DNA from: Prosthecomicrobium sp. N25 | Lineage (GTDB): Bacteria > Pseudomonadota > Alphaproteobacteria > Rhizobiales > Ancalomicrobiaceae | Direction of reading: 5' to 3' | Length of the DNA: 64,000 bases | Assembly (NCBI RefSeq): GCF_037203705.1 | Contig: NZ_JBBCAT010000001.1 | Coordinates: 2,763,418 to 2,827,417, forward strand | Shown here: positions 9,264-19,698 of the stretch, in pieces | How positions within the stretch are numbered: position 1 is the first letter of the stretch | Layout of the letters: each line of letters begins with the position of its first letter | Program-made: the position numbers and the translations under genes | Notes under the pieces: generated by a model | Database searches by the model: none | Told to the model about the DNA's origin: nothing | The model's input: the letters and a program-made list of their open reading frames with translations, nothing else

Positions 9264-9695
9264 TCACGGCCCGTCCGGCTCGGGTCCCTCGTCGACATAG
9301 TCGGGCAGGTCCCGATCGAAGCCCTTGGCGGCGGCCCTGCGCGTGTCGACCCAGATGTTGCGCACCGCCTCGACCCGGTCGGGCTCGTCGAGCGTGGCGA
9401 CCGTGACGTCGATCCGGCGCTCCTCGTCGACGTGGAAGAAGAGCTGCGTGCCGCAGTCCCCGCAGTGCAGGCGCTTGGCGTTGGGGGAGGAGCGGTAGGT
9501 GGCGGGGTCGCCCTGGAGGAGTTCGAACTCGGTGAGCGGCACCGTCGCCCAGGTCACGAAGAGGGCGCCGGACGAGCGTTGGCACATGGAGCAGTGGCAA
9601 TGACCGACGTCGGTCGGCCGCCGCTTCAACCGGTAGCGGATCTCGCCGCAAAGGCAGCCGCCCTCGTGCGGATCTTCGTCGTAGGCCTCGCTCAT
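9264..9695 (-). CDS. GFA-family (DUF636) zinc-binding protein
   Basis: This is a 143-residue protein of the GFA family, named after glutathione-dependent formaldehyde-activating enzyme, most of whose members have no proven activity. The zinc-binding cysteines are present: GGCLCGEIRYR, GHCHCSMCQRSSG and HCGDCGTQLFF. The start at 9695 overlaps the stop of the exonuclease III gene by four bases (ATGA), so the two are probably co-transcribed. Its stop lies five bases from the convergent crtC stop. The substrate is unknown; a role in formaldehyde detoxification should not be assumed. Confidence 0.85.
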   Translation of the reverse strand: MSEAYDEDPHEGGCLCGEIRYRLKRRPTDVGHCHCSMCQRSSGALFVTWATVPLTEFELLQGDPATYRSSPNAKRLHCGDCGTQLFFHVDEERRIDVTVATLDEPDRVEAVRNIWVDTRRAAAKGFDRDLPDYVDEGPEPDGP

Positions 9696-10477
9696 CCGTC
9701 CACCTTGAGTTCGACCCAGACCGGCACATGGTCGGAGGGCTTCTCCCAGCCCCGCGTGTGCTTGTCGACCCCGACCGCCAGGAGCCGGTCGGCGGCCTGC
9801 GGGGAGAGCAGGCAGTGGTCGATGCGGATGCCGTCGTTCTTCTGGAAGGCGCCGGCCTGGTAGTCCCAGAAGGTGAAGACCGGACCGTCCGTCACGGCCC
9901 TGACGGCGTCCACGAGGCCGAGCGACTTGAGGCGCCGGAAGGCCGCGCGGCTCTCGGGCTGGTAGAGCGCATCGTTGACCCAGTTCTCCGGGCGGCGAGC
10001 GTCGGCGGGCTCGGGGATGACGTTGTAGTCGCCGATCAGCAGGAAGGGCTCCTCGAGCGCGAGGCGGTCGGCCGCGTGCGCCTCCAGCCGCTCCATCCAG
10101 CGCAGCTTGTAGGCGAACTTCTCCGTGCCGATCGGATTGCCGTTCGGCAGGTAGAGGCCACCGACCCGGACGACGCCGGCGGGGACCGAGACCACCGCCT
10201 CGATGTAGCGCGACTGGCCGTCGTCGGGGTCCCCCGGCAAGCCGCGAATCACTTCGTCGAAGGGGAGGCGGGACAGGATCGCGACGCCGTTGAAGCCCTT
10301 CTGGCCGTGGGTCGCAACGTTGTAGCCGAGCCGCTCGATCGCCTCGGCCGGAAAGCCCTCGTCGACCGACTTGATCTCCTGCAGGCAGACGATGTCCGGC
10401 GCCGCCTCGGTCAGCCAGGCCGTGAGGCTGTCGATGCGCGCCTTCACGCCGTTGATATTCCACGTTGCGATCTTCAT
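9692..10477 (-). CDS. xthA: Exodeoxyribonuclease III
   Basis: This is an AP endonuclease/3'-5' exonuclease of the EEP superfamily for base-excision repair. The length, 261 residues, is normal. Catalytic motifs in order: NINGVKAR near the N-terminus, LQEIK with the metal-binding Glu (residue 34), GDYNV with Asp and Asn, RIDHCLLS with Asp, and SDHVPVW with the C-terminal Asp-His pair. The start MKIATWNINGVKAR is canonical. It is the first gene of a two-gene unit with the GFA-family gene and is divergent from the GH13 gene, leaving a gap of about 150 bases in which I see no distinctive site. Confidence 0.95.
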   Translation of the reverse strand: MKIATWNINGVKARIDSLTAWLTEAAPDIVCLQEIKSVDEGFPAEAIERLGYNVATHGQKGFNGVAILSRLPFDEVIRGLPGDPDDGQSRYIEAVVSVPAGVVRVGGLYLPNGNPIGTEKFAYKLRWMERLEAHAADRLALEEPFLLIGDYNVIPEPADARRPENWVNDALYQPESRAAFRRLKSLGLVDAVRAVTDGPVFTFWDYQAGAFQKNDGIRIDHCLLSPQAADRLLAVGVDKHTRGWEKPSDHVPVWVELKVDG

Positions 10478-10631
10478 CCCGGCTCCTTCGAGAGTCGCCG
10501 CCCGATGTTAGCCGTGCCGGACCGCGCGGTCGATGGCCGGGGGCGGAGCCGGTCCGCGTTGCCTCTCGGTTGCCGACCCGGCGGCGGCGCGCCAAGATCG
10601 CCTGCGGTCTAGCCCGGGAGGAGGAACCACC

Positions 10632-12241
<1,610 letters not shown>

Positions 12242-12245
<4 letters not shown>

Positions 12246-14161
12246 CCGGCGACCGGCTCGGGCGGGGCGAGGACGCCGGCGACCTCCATCTGCGCGAGCA
12301 GGTAGAGCCCCGCGCCGTAGCCGACCATCGGGGTCGAGCCGGTGTAGCGGCCCGGCACCTCGAAGGGGGCGACGCCGTAGGTCTCCGCGATCAGGCCGAA
12401 ATTCGCCGCCGCGCGCCGCGTCGTCAGGTCGAGGAGCGCACGCGCCCTGTCGTGGTGCCCTCGCCGGGCCGAGAGGCCGGCGACGCGCAGATTGACGAAG
12501 CCCCATTCGCTCGCCCCGTAGGCCTCCGGGCCGAGATTGCGGCAATAGCCCCCTGAGGGCACGCGAAGCGCCTCCAGGTGCCGGTAGGTGGCCAGCGCGT
12601 AAGGCGCCTCCAGGTCGGCGGGAACGCCGAGCGCGAACAGCTCGAAGACGGCGCCGTCCACGTCCGTCTCCAGGCTGCGTTCGCGCGCGCCGAGGAGCGC
12701 TCCGTCCGGCCCGCCTGCAAAACGGACGGGAATGGCGGCCGCCACCGACCGGGCGAGGGAACGGTAGCGCGCGGCGTGGGCCGGGCGCCCGAAGCGCTCG
12801 GCGATCCGCGCGAAGTCGTTGAGGCCGCGTGCGGCGGTCGCGCTGGTGTAGAGGAAGTGGCGGGCATGCTCCTGGTGCACTTCCCAGATGGACGAGTCGG
12901 CCCGCACCACCAGGCTGTCGGGCTCCACCTGCGCGGCGAGCGCGCGGGCGATCTCCTCCTCCAGGACGTCGTAGAGGCTGGCGTCCCCGAGTTGCTCCGC
13001 GAGCCAGCCGATGTCGGCCGAAGCCTCCAAGAATTCGCCGGCCGCCCAGAGCACGAGGCCCCAGCCGTCGAGCTCGATGTTGGGCGTATCGTGCTCGGCG
13101 TAGTCGGCCTCCTCCTGCCCGTCGCCGAAGTACCGGGTGAGCGAAATTCGGTAGGGCACGTCGCCGACCCACTTCCGGTAACGGCCGGCTCTGCCGCGGC
13201 GGAGATAGAAGTCGAGCGAGCGACGGGCTTCCTCGATGTAGCCGGCGTGGGCGAGCGCCACCGTGGCGTAGCAGCCGTCGCGGACCCAGCCGATCGACCA
13301 CTCGCCGGGGGGCAGGGCCGCCAGGATCATCCCGTCGACCGCGAGCTCGGCGACCTGGCCCATCCTGAGCACCGCCTCGGACTGCCGCCAGACCATCCGC
13401 TCCTCGGCGGTCTGCAGCCAGTCCGGGGTCGGCCGCCGCCAGTCGCGCCAGCCACTCAGTTCGGCTGCCAGCAGCGCGGCGGGATCTCGGTCCTGGAGCC
13501 ATCGGGACACCTCGGCCATGGCGGCGGGCGCGAGGGCGGGGTCGTCCAGGTAGACGACGAGGACCGCCAGGGTGCCGGCCTGGCTCTCCAGCGACACGGT
13601 CTCGGGCCGGTCCGCGCCCGCGGCGGCGAATCGCGTCGGTCCGAGGGGGACATGGAGGAAGGCGCCCACCCCGGGGCCGCTCTGGAGACGGGCGGCCGGT
13701 CCGAGATCCCGGAGCACCGTGCTGCCGCCCGCCCGGACGACCCCGAAGGGGCTCTGCCAGAAGGGATCGGCGACCGGCGGCAATCCGAGATGGAACGCGA
13801 ACTCGGCCGTCAGGCGACCGGCCCCCGCTGCCTCGGCGACGAAGAGCGCGCCGTTCGCGCGCAGGCCGAACGGGGCGACGACGGTCAGTTCGGCGCCGCC
13901 GGCGAAGCGGCTGCGCACCATGCCGGTTTCCTCGACATAGCCGGCCTGCTCGACCGGCCCGAACGGACTGCCGTCGGCGGCGAAGGCCATGCCGGCGAGA
14001 AGGTTGCGCCGCTCGATCCCGAAGTGTCGCTCGTCCGGCACCGGCCGGAGATAGCGATACGGATGGTCGAGGAAGGCGTAGGGCAATCCCGACCGGGCAT
14101 CCACCAGGGTGACGTTGAAGCCGTTGGCGGTGGTCAGGGTGAAGTAGCTGCGGCCGTCCAT
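12242..14161 (-). CDS. GH15-type glucoamylase/trehalase-like glycoside hydrolase
   Basis: The 639-residue protein resembles bacterial GH15 enzymes (glucoamylase, glucodextranase or trehalase-like). An N-terminal beta-rich domain covers about residues 1-240, and an (alpha/alpha)6 barrel follows. Typical GH15 segments are WSIGWVRDGCYATVALAHAGY, DSSIWEVHQEHARHFLYTSA (candidate acid residue in IWE) and YGASEWGFVNLRVAGL. No signal peptide is seen, so it probably acts on intracellular glucans or trehalose. It is convergent with the GH13 gene and lies 13 bases upstream of nothing but its own stop; the ABC exporter gene on the same strand ends 13 bases before its start region, suggesting co-transcription from the exporter into this gene. 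Confidence 0.85.
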
Positions 14162-14174
14162 GCGGTGCCTCCCT

Positions 14175-15932
14175 TCAAGGGGCCGCCGTCCCGCTCCGCA
14201 CCCGCGAGACCAGCACCGTGCGATCGTAGAAGCCGAGCCGGTCGGGATTGCGGCTGGTGGCGATCACGGCGGTGTCCGGCAGGCGGCGGCGGACGGCGGC
14301 GAGCATCCGCCGCGCCTCCTCGGTGTCGAAGGCGCTCGCGGCATCGTCGAGGAAGACCCAGTCCGGCCGGTGCAGCATCAGCCGTGCGAAGGCGAGCGCC
14401 TGCTGCTCGTCGAGGGAGAGGTTGCGGTCCCACCGGCCCTCGCGCTCGAGGGCGGCGCCGAGATGCGCGATGCCGGCCTCCGCCAGGACCTCGCGCAGCG
14501 CATGTTCGGGGAAACGGTCCGGCACCTGCGGGTAGGCGAGGGCGGCCCGCAGGGTGCCGGGCGGCAGGTACGGGCGTTCCGGCATGAACATGACCCGGTC
14601 GCGCGGCGGCATCCGGATCGTGCCGGTGCCGCGTGTCCAGAGCCCGGCGAGCGCCAGGAACACCATGCTCTTGCCGGTGCGCAGGTCACCGACCAGAAGG
14701 ATGCGATCCCCGGCGCGCACCGACAGGTCCTTCTCCTCGAGGCTCGCCGGGCCGCCGCTGATATCGACCTGCAGGCCCTGGATCTCGAGGGTCGGCGAAT
14801 CGGCCTCGACCACGATGTGGCCGTTGCCGCCGTTCGTCTTGGCGAGGCTTTCGAGCGCGTCCTCGATCGCTTCCACGCGCAGCAGCGCGGCCTGCCAGTC
14901 GGCAATGCGCTGAAAATTGTCGACGAACCAGCGCAGCGAGGACTGTACCTGGTTGAAGGCGTTGACCACCATCATGAGCCCGCCCAGGGAGAGCGTGCCG
15001 GAGAAGTAGCCGGGCGCCGCCGCGAAGAGCGGGACCACGAGGGCGAGCCAGCCATAGCCGGAGGTCACCCAGGTCAGCCGGGCGATCTGCCGCGCGATCA
15101 GCCCCATCGCGTCCAGCAAGCCGTCGACCTGGCGATCAATGGCGCGGCGCTCGTCGGCCTCGCCGCCGTAGAGCGTGATGCCCTCCGCCGCCTCGTTCAC
15201 CCGCACGAGGCCGAGCCGGAACTCCGCCTCGCGTTCGTAGCGCCGCTGGTTGAGGCCGATCAGCGGCTGGCCGAAGCGCCACGTCAGCCACGATCCCGCG
15301 AGCGCGAAGGCGACCGCGCACCACACCATCGAGCCCGGGATGGTCACCACCCGGCCGCCGATCGGGAAGCCGACCTGCTCTGACAGGATCCACAGCACGC
15401 CCACGAAGGTGACCAGCATCAGTCCCGACTGGAAGAGGCTCGTGCCGAGATCCGCGCTCAGTTCCGCCAGGCGGCGGGTGTCGTCGTGAATGCGCTGGTC
15501 CGGGTTGGCGCCGCCCTCGCCCGCGTAGGCGAGCAGGTAGGTCCGCTTGGGGACGAGCCAGGAATCGAGCAGGCGATGGGTGACGATCCGGCGAATGCCG
15601 ATCTTCAGGCGCTCGACGCCCCAGGTCTGGGCGACGACCAGCACCAGGAGCGTGCTTGCGATGGCGACGTAGACCATGATCTGATGCAGGAAGGCGGCGA
15701 CGTCGCGCCCCTCGATGCTGTCATAGAATCCGCCCTGCCAGGTGTTGAGGCGGGTCTGCACGAGCGTGTTGGCGACGATCACGCCCGCGAGGCCGAGCGT
15801 CGTCAGGCCGACACGGCGGCGCGCGGCGAGGTCGTCGCAGCGCCGGACGAGGCCGATGAACCCGCCGAGCAATGGCAGGAGATTCTCGCCCGGCACGCGG
15901 GGCTCGGGTCGGGGTTCGTCCTGCTGCTCCAT
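14175..15932 (-). CDS. SbmA/YddA-like ABC transporter (fused membrane and ATPase domains)
   Basis: This is a 585-residue ABC half-transporter of the SbmA/BacA-like, ABCD-type family (as in YddA or Rv1819c). The N-terminal half has about six membrane segments (for example VGLTTLGLAGVIVANTLV and MVYVAIASTLLVLVVA) and the family stretch NTWQGGFYDSIEGRDVAAF. The C-terminal ATPase domain has Walker A GDLRTGKS, signature LSLDEQQALAFARL and Walker B WVFLDDAASAFD. The residue after the Walker B Asp, usually the catalytic Glu, is Asp here, so ATPase activity may be altered. It starts at 15932, divergent from the GH3 gene. The substrate is unknown; peptides or cobalamin-like compounds are known for relatives. 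Confidence 0.88.
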   Translation of the reverse strand: MEQQDEPRPEPRVPGENLLPLLGGFIGLVRRCDDLAARRRVGLTTLGLAGVIVANTLVQTRLNTWQGGFYDSIEGRDVAAFLHQIMVYVAIASTLLVLVVAQTWGVERLKIGIRRIVTHRLLDSWLVPKRTYLLAYAGEGGANPDQRIHDDTRRLAELSADLGTSLFQSGLMLVTFVGVLWILSEQVGFPIGGRVVTIPGSMVWCAVAFALAGSWLTWRFGQPLIGLNQRRYEREAEFRLGLVRVNEAAEGITLYGGEADERRAIDRQVDGLLDAMGLIARQIARLTWVTSGYGWLALVVPLFAAAPGYFSGTLSLGGLMMVVNAFNQVQSSLRWFVDNFQRIADWQAALLRVEAIEDALESLAKTNGGNGHIVVEADSPTLEIQGLQVDISGGPASLEEKDLSVRAGDRILLVGDLRTGKSMVFLALAGLWTRGTGTIRMPPRDRVMFMPERPYLPPGTLRAALAYPQVPDRFPEHALREVLAEAGIAHLGAALEREGRWDRNLSLDEQQALAFARLMLHRPDWVFLDDAASAFDTEEARRMLAAVRRRLPDTAVIATSRNPDRLGFYDRTVLVSRVRSGTAAP

Positions 15933-16013
15933 CGGCCCTTTCCGGCGTATCCTGGCTCGGCCGCCGACCCTCGCGTCCTCGAAGGCGAGCGTCAACGAGG
16001 AGTAACACGGACC

Positions 16014-18164
16014 GTGCCGAAGGCCCGCGCCCCGCAGCTCTCGCCCGCCCTCGCCCGCCTCCTCGCCCGGATGTCGCCGGAGGAGAAGACCGGGCAGCTC
16101 ACCATGATCTCGATCGCAGGGCCACCCACCGGCCCGGTGACGGACGCCCCGACCCTCAGCGGTCTCGCGCGCGGGGAGGTGGGCAGCGTCCTCAACCTCG
16201 TCGGCCGCGACCGGATCGAGGCAGTCCGGCGCGTCGCCCGGGAGGAGAGCCGGCTCGGCATTCCCATCTTCACGGCGCTCGACGTCGTTCACGGCTACCG
16301 CACGGTCTTTCCGGTGCCGCTCGGCGAGGCGGCGGCCTTCGACCCGGACCTCTGGCGCGCCACCGCGGCCGCCGCGGCCGGGGAAGCGGTGCGGGACGGG
16401 GTCGACGTGACCTTCGCGCCGATGCTGGACGTCTGCCGCGATCCGCGGTGGGGACGGATCGTCGAGGGGGCCGGGGAGGATCCCTGGGTCGCCGCCCGCT
16501 TCGCGCGCGCCAAGGTGGAAGGCTTTCAGGGCGGGGGCTCTGGGGGCCGCGGCCTGGCGGCAACCGCGAAGCATTTCTGTGCCTACGGGGCGGTGGCGGC
16601 CGGGCGCGACTATGCCAGCGCGGACGTGTCCGCGCGCACGCTCGAGGAGGTCTACCTGCCGCCATTCCGCGCGGCGGTGGAGGCCGGGGTGGCCGCGATC
16701 ATGCCGGCCTCCGTGGACATCGCCGGCGTGCCGATGACCGCCCATGCCGGGCTGATCAGGGATCGGCTGCGCGGCGCGTGGGGCTTCGAGGGCGTCGTCA
16801 TCAGCGACTGGACCGCGATCGCGGAGCTGATGGCCCATGGCATCGCCGCCGACGAGGCGGAGGCCGCGGCGCTCGCCCTGCGCGCCGGCGTCGACATCGA
16901 CATGATGAGCGGCATCTACCGTCGCGGCCTGCCCGCTGCCCTCGCGCGCGGGCTGGTCGGGGCGGAGGACGTCGACGCGGCCGTCGCACGCGTTCTCGCG
17001 CTCAAGGAGCGCCTCGGGCTCTTCGACCGCGCGCCGCACCGCATCCCGCCGCCTCAGGTGGACCCGCGTCCGCTCGCCCGCGAGGCCGCGGTCCGCTCCG
17101 CGGTGCTGCTGCGGAACAGGAACCATCTGCTGCCGCTGGCGGACGGCCGGACGATCGCGCTGGTCGGGCCCTTCGCCGGGTCCGGGGCGGACGCGATCGG
17201 GCCCTGGGCGGGCTGCGGCGACCCGGTCGAGGCCACGACCCTGGCGGCCGCCCTGCCGGATGCCCTGCCGGGGTCGCGGATCCTGGTCTCGGCGGGGGTC
17301 GACGCGGTGGCGCCCGGCCGCGCCGGCATCGAGGCGGCGGTCGAGGCCGCGCGCAGGGCCGACGCCGTGGTCCTCTGCCTCGGCGAGCCGGCCAAGTTCA
17401 GCGGGGAGGCGACCAGCCGGGCCGATCCGGGGCTCACCGGCGACCAGGAGGCGCTCGCCCGGGCGGTGCTCGCGGTAGGGCGGCCTACGCTCCTGATCCT
17501 GACCTGCGGCCGGCCCCTGATCGTGCCCTGGCTCATCGAGGCGGTCGACGCGGTCCTGATCGGCTGGTTCCTGGGAACCGAGGCGGGGCCGGCCCTCGCC
17601 GAGCTGATCACGGGCCGGCGCGAGCCGACGGGTCGCCTGCCGGTCACCTGGCCCCGCCATGTCGGCCAGATCCCGATCGCGTTCGGCGCGCGTCCGACCG
17701 GCCGCCCCTTCCATCCCGCGGACCCCTTCACCAGCCGCTACGTCGACCTGCCGAACGAGCCGCTGTTTCCCTTCGGCGCCGGCACCGGTTATGCGACGCT
17801 TTCCCTGCGGGGCGTGTCGCTGTCGTCCGACCGCATCGGCCCCGGGCAGAGCGTGGATGTCCTCGCCGAGGTGTCGAACGACGGCGACAGGGAGGGAACG
17901 GCGGTCCTGTTCCTGTTCGTGCGCGACGTGGTGGCGATGCCGAATCGCCCGCTCCTGGAGCTTCGCGGCGTCGCGCGGACGATCGTCGCCCCGGGGTCGA
18001 CCGCCCGGATCGCCTTCGAGCTGCGCGCCGAGGACCTCGCCTCGCTCGACGAAACGCGCCCCGGCCCCGAGCCCGGCCGCTTCGAGATCCGGGTGGGCTT
18101 CGACGCGGACCGGGCCGGCCACCGCGTGGCGGCCCTGGATTGGGTGGCCGAACCGATCGCCTGA
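16014..18164 (+). CDS. GH3 beta-glucosidase-type glycoside hydrolase
   Basis: This is a 716-residue glycoside hydrolase family 3 enzyme (BglX-like beta-glucosidase). The N-terminal TIM barrel includes DVCRDPRWGRIVEGAGEDP, KHFCAYGA and the nucleophile Asp in FEGVVISDWTAI. The second domain contains KFSGEATSRADPGL, where the acid/base Glu is expected, and the C-terminal fibronectin-III-like domain starts near FGAGTGYATL. No clear signal peptide is seen. The GTG at 16014 is chosen, with GAGGAG eleven bases upstream; the frame is open further left only as a shadow of the exporter gene. It makes, with GH13 and GH15, a small oligosaccharide-degrading set. Confidence 0.9.
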   Translation: MPKARAPQLSPALARLLARMSPEEKTGQLTMISIAGPPTGPVTDAPTLSGLARGEVGSVLNLVGRDRIEAVRRVAREESRLGIPIFTALDVVHGYRTVFPVPLGEAAAFDPDLWRATAAAAAGEAVRDGVDVTFAPMLDVCRDPRWGRIVEGAGEDPWVAARFARAKVEGFQGGGSGGRGLAATAKHFCAYGAVAAGRDYASADVSARTLEEVYLPPFRAAVEAGVAAIMPASVDIAGVPMTAHAGLIRDRLRGAWGFEGVVISDWTAIAELMAHGIAADEAEAAALALRAGVDIDMMSGIYRRGLPAALARGLVGAEDVDAAVARVLALKERLGLFDRAPHRIPPPQVDPRPLAREAAVRSAVLLRNRNHLLPLADGRTIALVGPFAGSGADAIGPWAGCGDPVEATTLAAALPDALPGSRILVSAGVDAVAPGRAGIEAAVEAARRADAVVLCLGEPAKFSGEATSRADPGLTGDQEALARAVLAVGRPTLLILTCGRPLIVPWLIEAVDAVLIGWFLGTEAGPALAELITGRREPTGRLPVTWPRHVGQIPIAFGARPTGRPFHPADPFTSRYVDLPNEPLFPFGAGTGYATLSLRGVSLSSDRIGPGQSVDVLAEVSNDGDREGTAVLFLFVRDVVAMPNRPLLELRGVARTIVAPGSTARIAFELRAEDLASLDETRPGPEPGRFEIRVGFDADRAGHRVAALDWVAEPIA

Positions 18165-18208
18165 CCGGACGGTCCGCGGACGACGACCAAGCAGGTGAGC
18201 GGCGTCGC

Positions 18209-18332
18209 CGGGAGAAGCTCGAGACATTCGGCGGCGCCGCCGATGGGCCGGCCCGGCCAGCCGGCCGAGCTCGCCTCGATCCACGTGCAACTCGCCGCTC
18301 CGGACGTGAGCTGCGCCACCGGCCAGCCCTGA
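18209..18332 (+). pseudogene. C-terminal remnant of a short-chain dehydrogenase (SDR) gene
   Basis: Translation of 18242-18332 gives MGRPGQPAELASIHVQLAA followed by PDVSCATGQP and a stop. This is the typical C-terminus of NAD(P)-dependent short-chain dehydrogenases of the YhdF/glucose-and-ribitol type. Just before it, in another frame, REKLETFGGA (18209-18238) matches the segment that normally precedes it, so a frameshift separates the pieces. No start, nucleotide-binding motif or YxxxK is present. It is a dead fragment between the GH3 gene and the RND efflux genes. The remaining sequence to 18444 shows nothing I can identify. Confidence 0.7.
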
Positions 18333-18444
18333 GGTCGCATATCCGGTCTGGAAGGGGCTGGCTCAGGCGGAGGTCGGCGCCGGCTTCAACGCGGTCCCTA
18401 ACGGCATCGCGCTCGCGGTCTGGTCGTGCTTAAGATAGCATCAT

Positions 18445-19698
18445 GTGAATGTTATGAGGCGCGAGACGGCGGGGCGGGAGGGCAGGGGCTTGGCGAGACG
18501 GGTTGTCTATGGAGTCGCGGCTCTGGCCTTTCTCGCACTCGGGTTGTGGGGTGCGTCGCATCTGTGGCCGGGAAACCGGCCGGGCGGGGAGGGTGCCGCG
18601 GGCACGGCGCGCGCGGCGACCGCGATGCCGCCGCCGGAGGTGGGCGTCCTCACCACGGTCGCCCGCGAGACGCCGCTTCCCCTCGACTATGGCGGACGGG
18701 TCGCCGGCTATCGCGAGGTCGAGGTGCGTGCGCGGGTCAGCGGACTCCTGCTCAAGCGCCATTTCAACGAGGGGACCCGGGTCGTCGAGGGCCAGACGCT
18801 GTTCGAGATCGACCCGGCCACCTACCGGGCGGCCGCCGCTCGAGCCGAGGCGCAACTCGCCCAGGCGGAGGCGACGCTGCGCGCGGCGGAAGAGAACTTC
18901 CGACGTGCGGACGAACTGGTGAAGCGGGGCGTCTCCACGGAAAAGCAGCGCGACGACGCCCAGTCGGCCCGCGACCAGGGCCGTGCGGCCGTGCAGGTCG
19001 CCGACGCCGAGCTACAGACGGCCCGGCTGAACCTCGGCTACACCTCCGTCACCGCTCCCGCCTCCGGCACCACCGCCATCGAGGCGCCGCCGGTCGGGAC
19101 CCTCGTGCAGGCGCAGACGACCCTCCTGACGACCATCACGCCGCTCGACCCCGCCTATGTGAACTTCTCCTTCACGGACGAGGAGGCCCACACTTTCCGC
19201 GAGCAGAACGCGCAGCGGGCGACGCCCCTGACCGAGAAGGATCTCTCCGCCGAACTGCTCCTCAACGGCACCCGACCCTATCCCCTGCGCGGCCGGATCG
19301 ACATTTCCGCCCAGCGCGTGGACCCGCAGACGGGGACCATCCAGACCCGCGCCGTCTTCGCCAACCCGGAGGGCGTGCTCCTGCCGGGCCAGTTCGTCCG
19401 GGTCGTCATCCACGGCATCACGCTTCCCTCCGCGATCGTGATTCCCGCCCAGGCGGTCTCCCAGGGACCGCAAGGTCCGGCGGTGTTCGTGGTCGGGGCC
19501 AACGACGTCGCCCAGGCCCGCCCGATCCGCCTCGGCCGGCAGCTCCCCGACGGCTGGATCGTGCTCGACGGCCTCAAGGAAGGCGAACGCGTGGTGGTCG
19601 ACGGGGTCATCCGGGTCAGGCCCGGCGCTCCCGTCCGCCCCGTCGCCTGGACGCCGAAGGCCGAGCCGGCCCCGCGCGCGGGAGGGGCGGCCCGATGA
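18445..19698 (+). CDS. RND efflux periplasmic adaptor subunit (membrane fusion protein)
   Basis: This is the membrane fusion protein linking an inner-membrane RND pump to an outer-membrane channel. It is 417 residues long. One N-terminal membrane anchor ([19 protein letters not shown]) is present without a lipoprotein cysteine. A biotinyl-lipoyl half ([16 protein letters not shown]), an alpha-hairpin rich in Ala/Glu/Gln (about residues 125-190) and the second lipoyl half ([11 protein letters not shown]) follow in order. The GTG at 18445 is used; the ATG at 18454 is an equally possible start, and neither has a strong ribosome-binding site. It overlaps the pump gene by four bases. No regulator or outer-membrane factor gene is adjacent. 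Confidence 0.9.
   Translation: MNVMRRETAGREGRGLARRVVYGVAALAFLALGLWGASHLWPGNRPGGEGAAGTARAATAMPPPEVGVLTTVARETPLPLDYGGRVAGYREVEVRARVSGLLLKRHFNEGTRVVEGQTLFEIDPATYRAAAARAEAQLAQAEATLRAAEENFRRADELVKRGVSTEKQRDDAQSARDQGRAAVQVADAELQTARLNLGYTSVTAPASGTTAIEAPPVGTLVQAQTTLLTTITPLDPAYVNFSFTDEEAHTFREQNAQRATPLTEKDLSAELLLNGTRPYPLRGRIDISAQRVDPQTGTIQTRAVFANPEGVLLPGQFVRVVIHGITLPSAIVIPAQAVSQGPQGPAVFVVGANDVAQARPIRLGRQLPDGWIVLDGLKEGERVVVDGVIRVRPGAPVRPVAWTPKAEPAPRAGGAAR

Noticed and set aside
12578-14587. Large plus-strand frame opposite the GH15 gene
   Set aside because: It is antisense to GH15 coding sequence with conserved catalytic segments, and shows only low-complexity Arg/Gly/Ala-rich translation.
18426-19694. 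Possible N-terminal extension of the RND pump
   Set aside because: The frame is open upstream, but the pump homology starts exactly at 19695 ([12 protein letters not shown]), and the upstream part is the adaptor gene in another frame.
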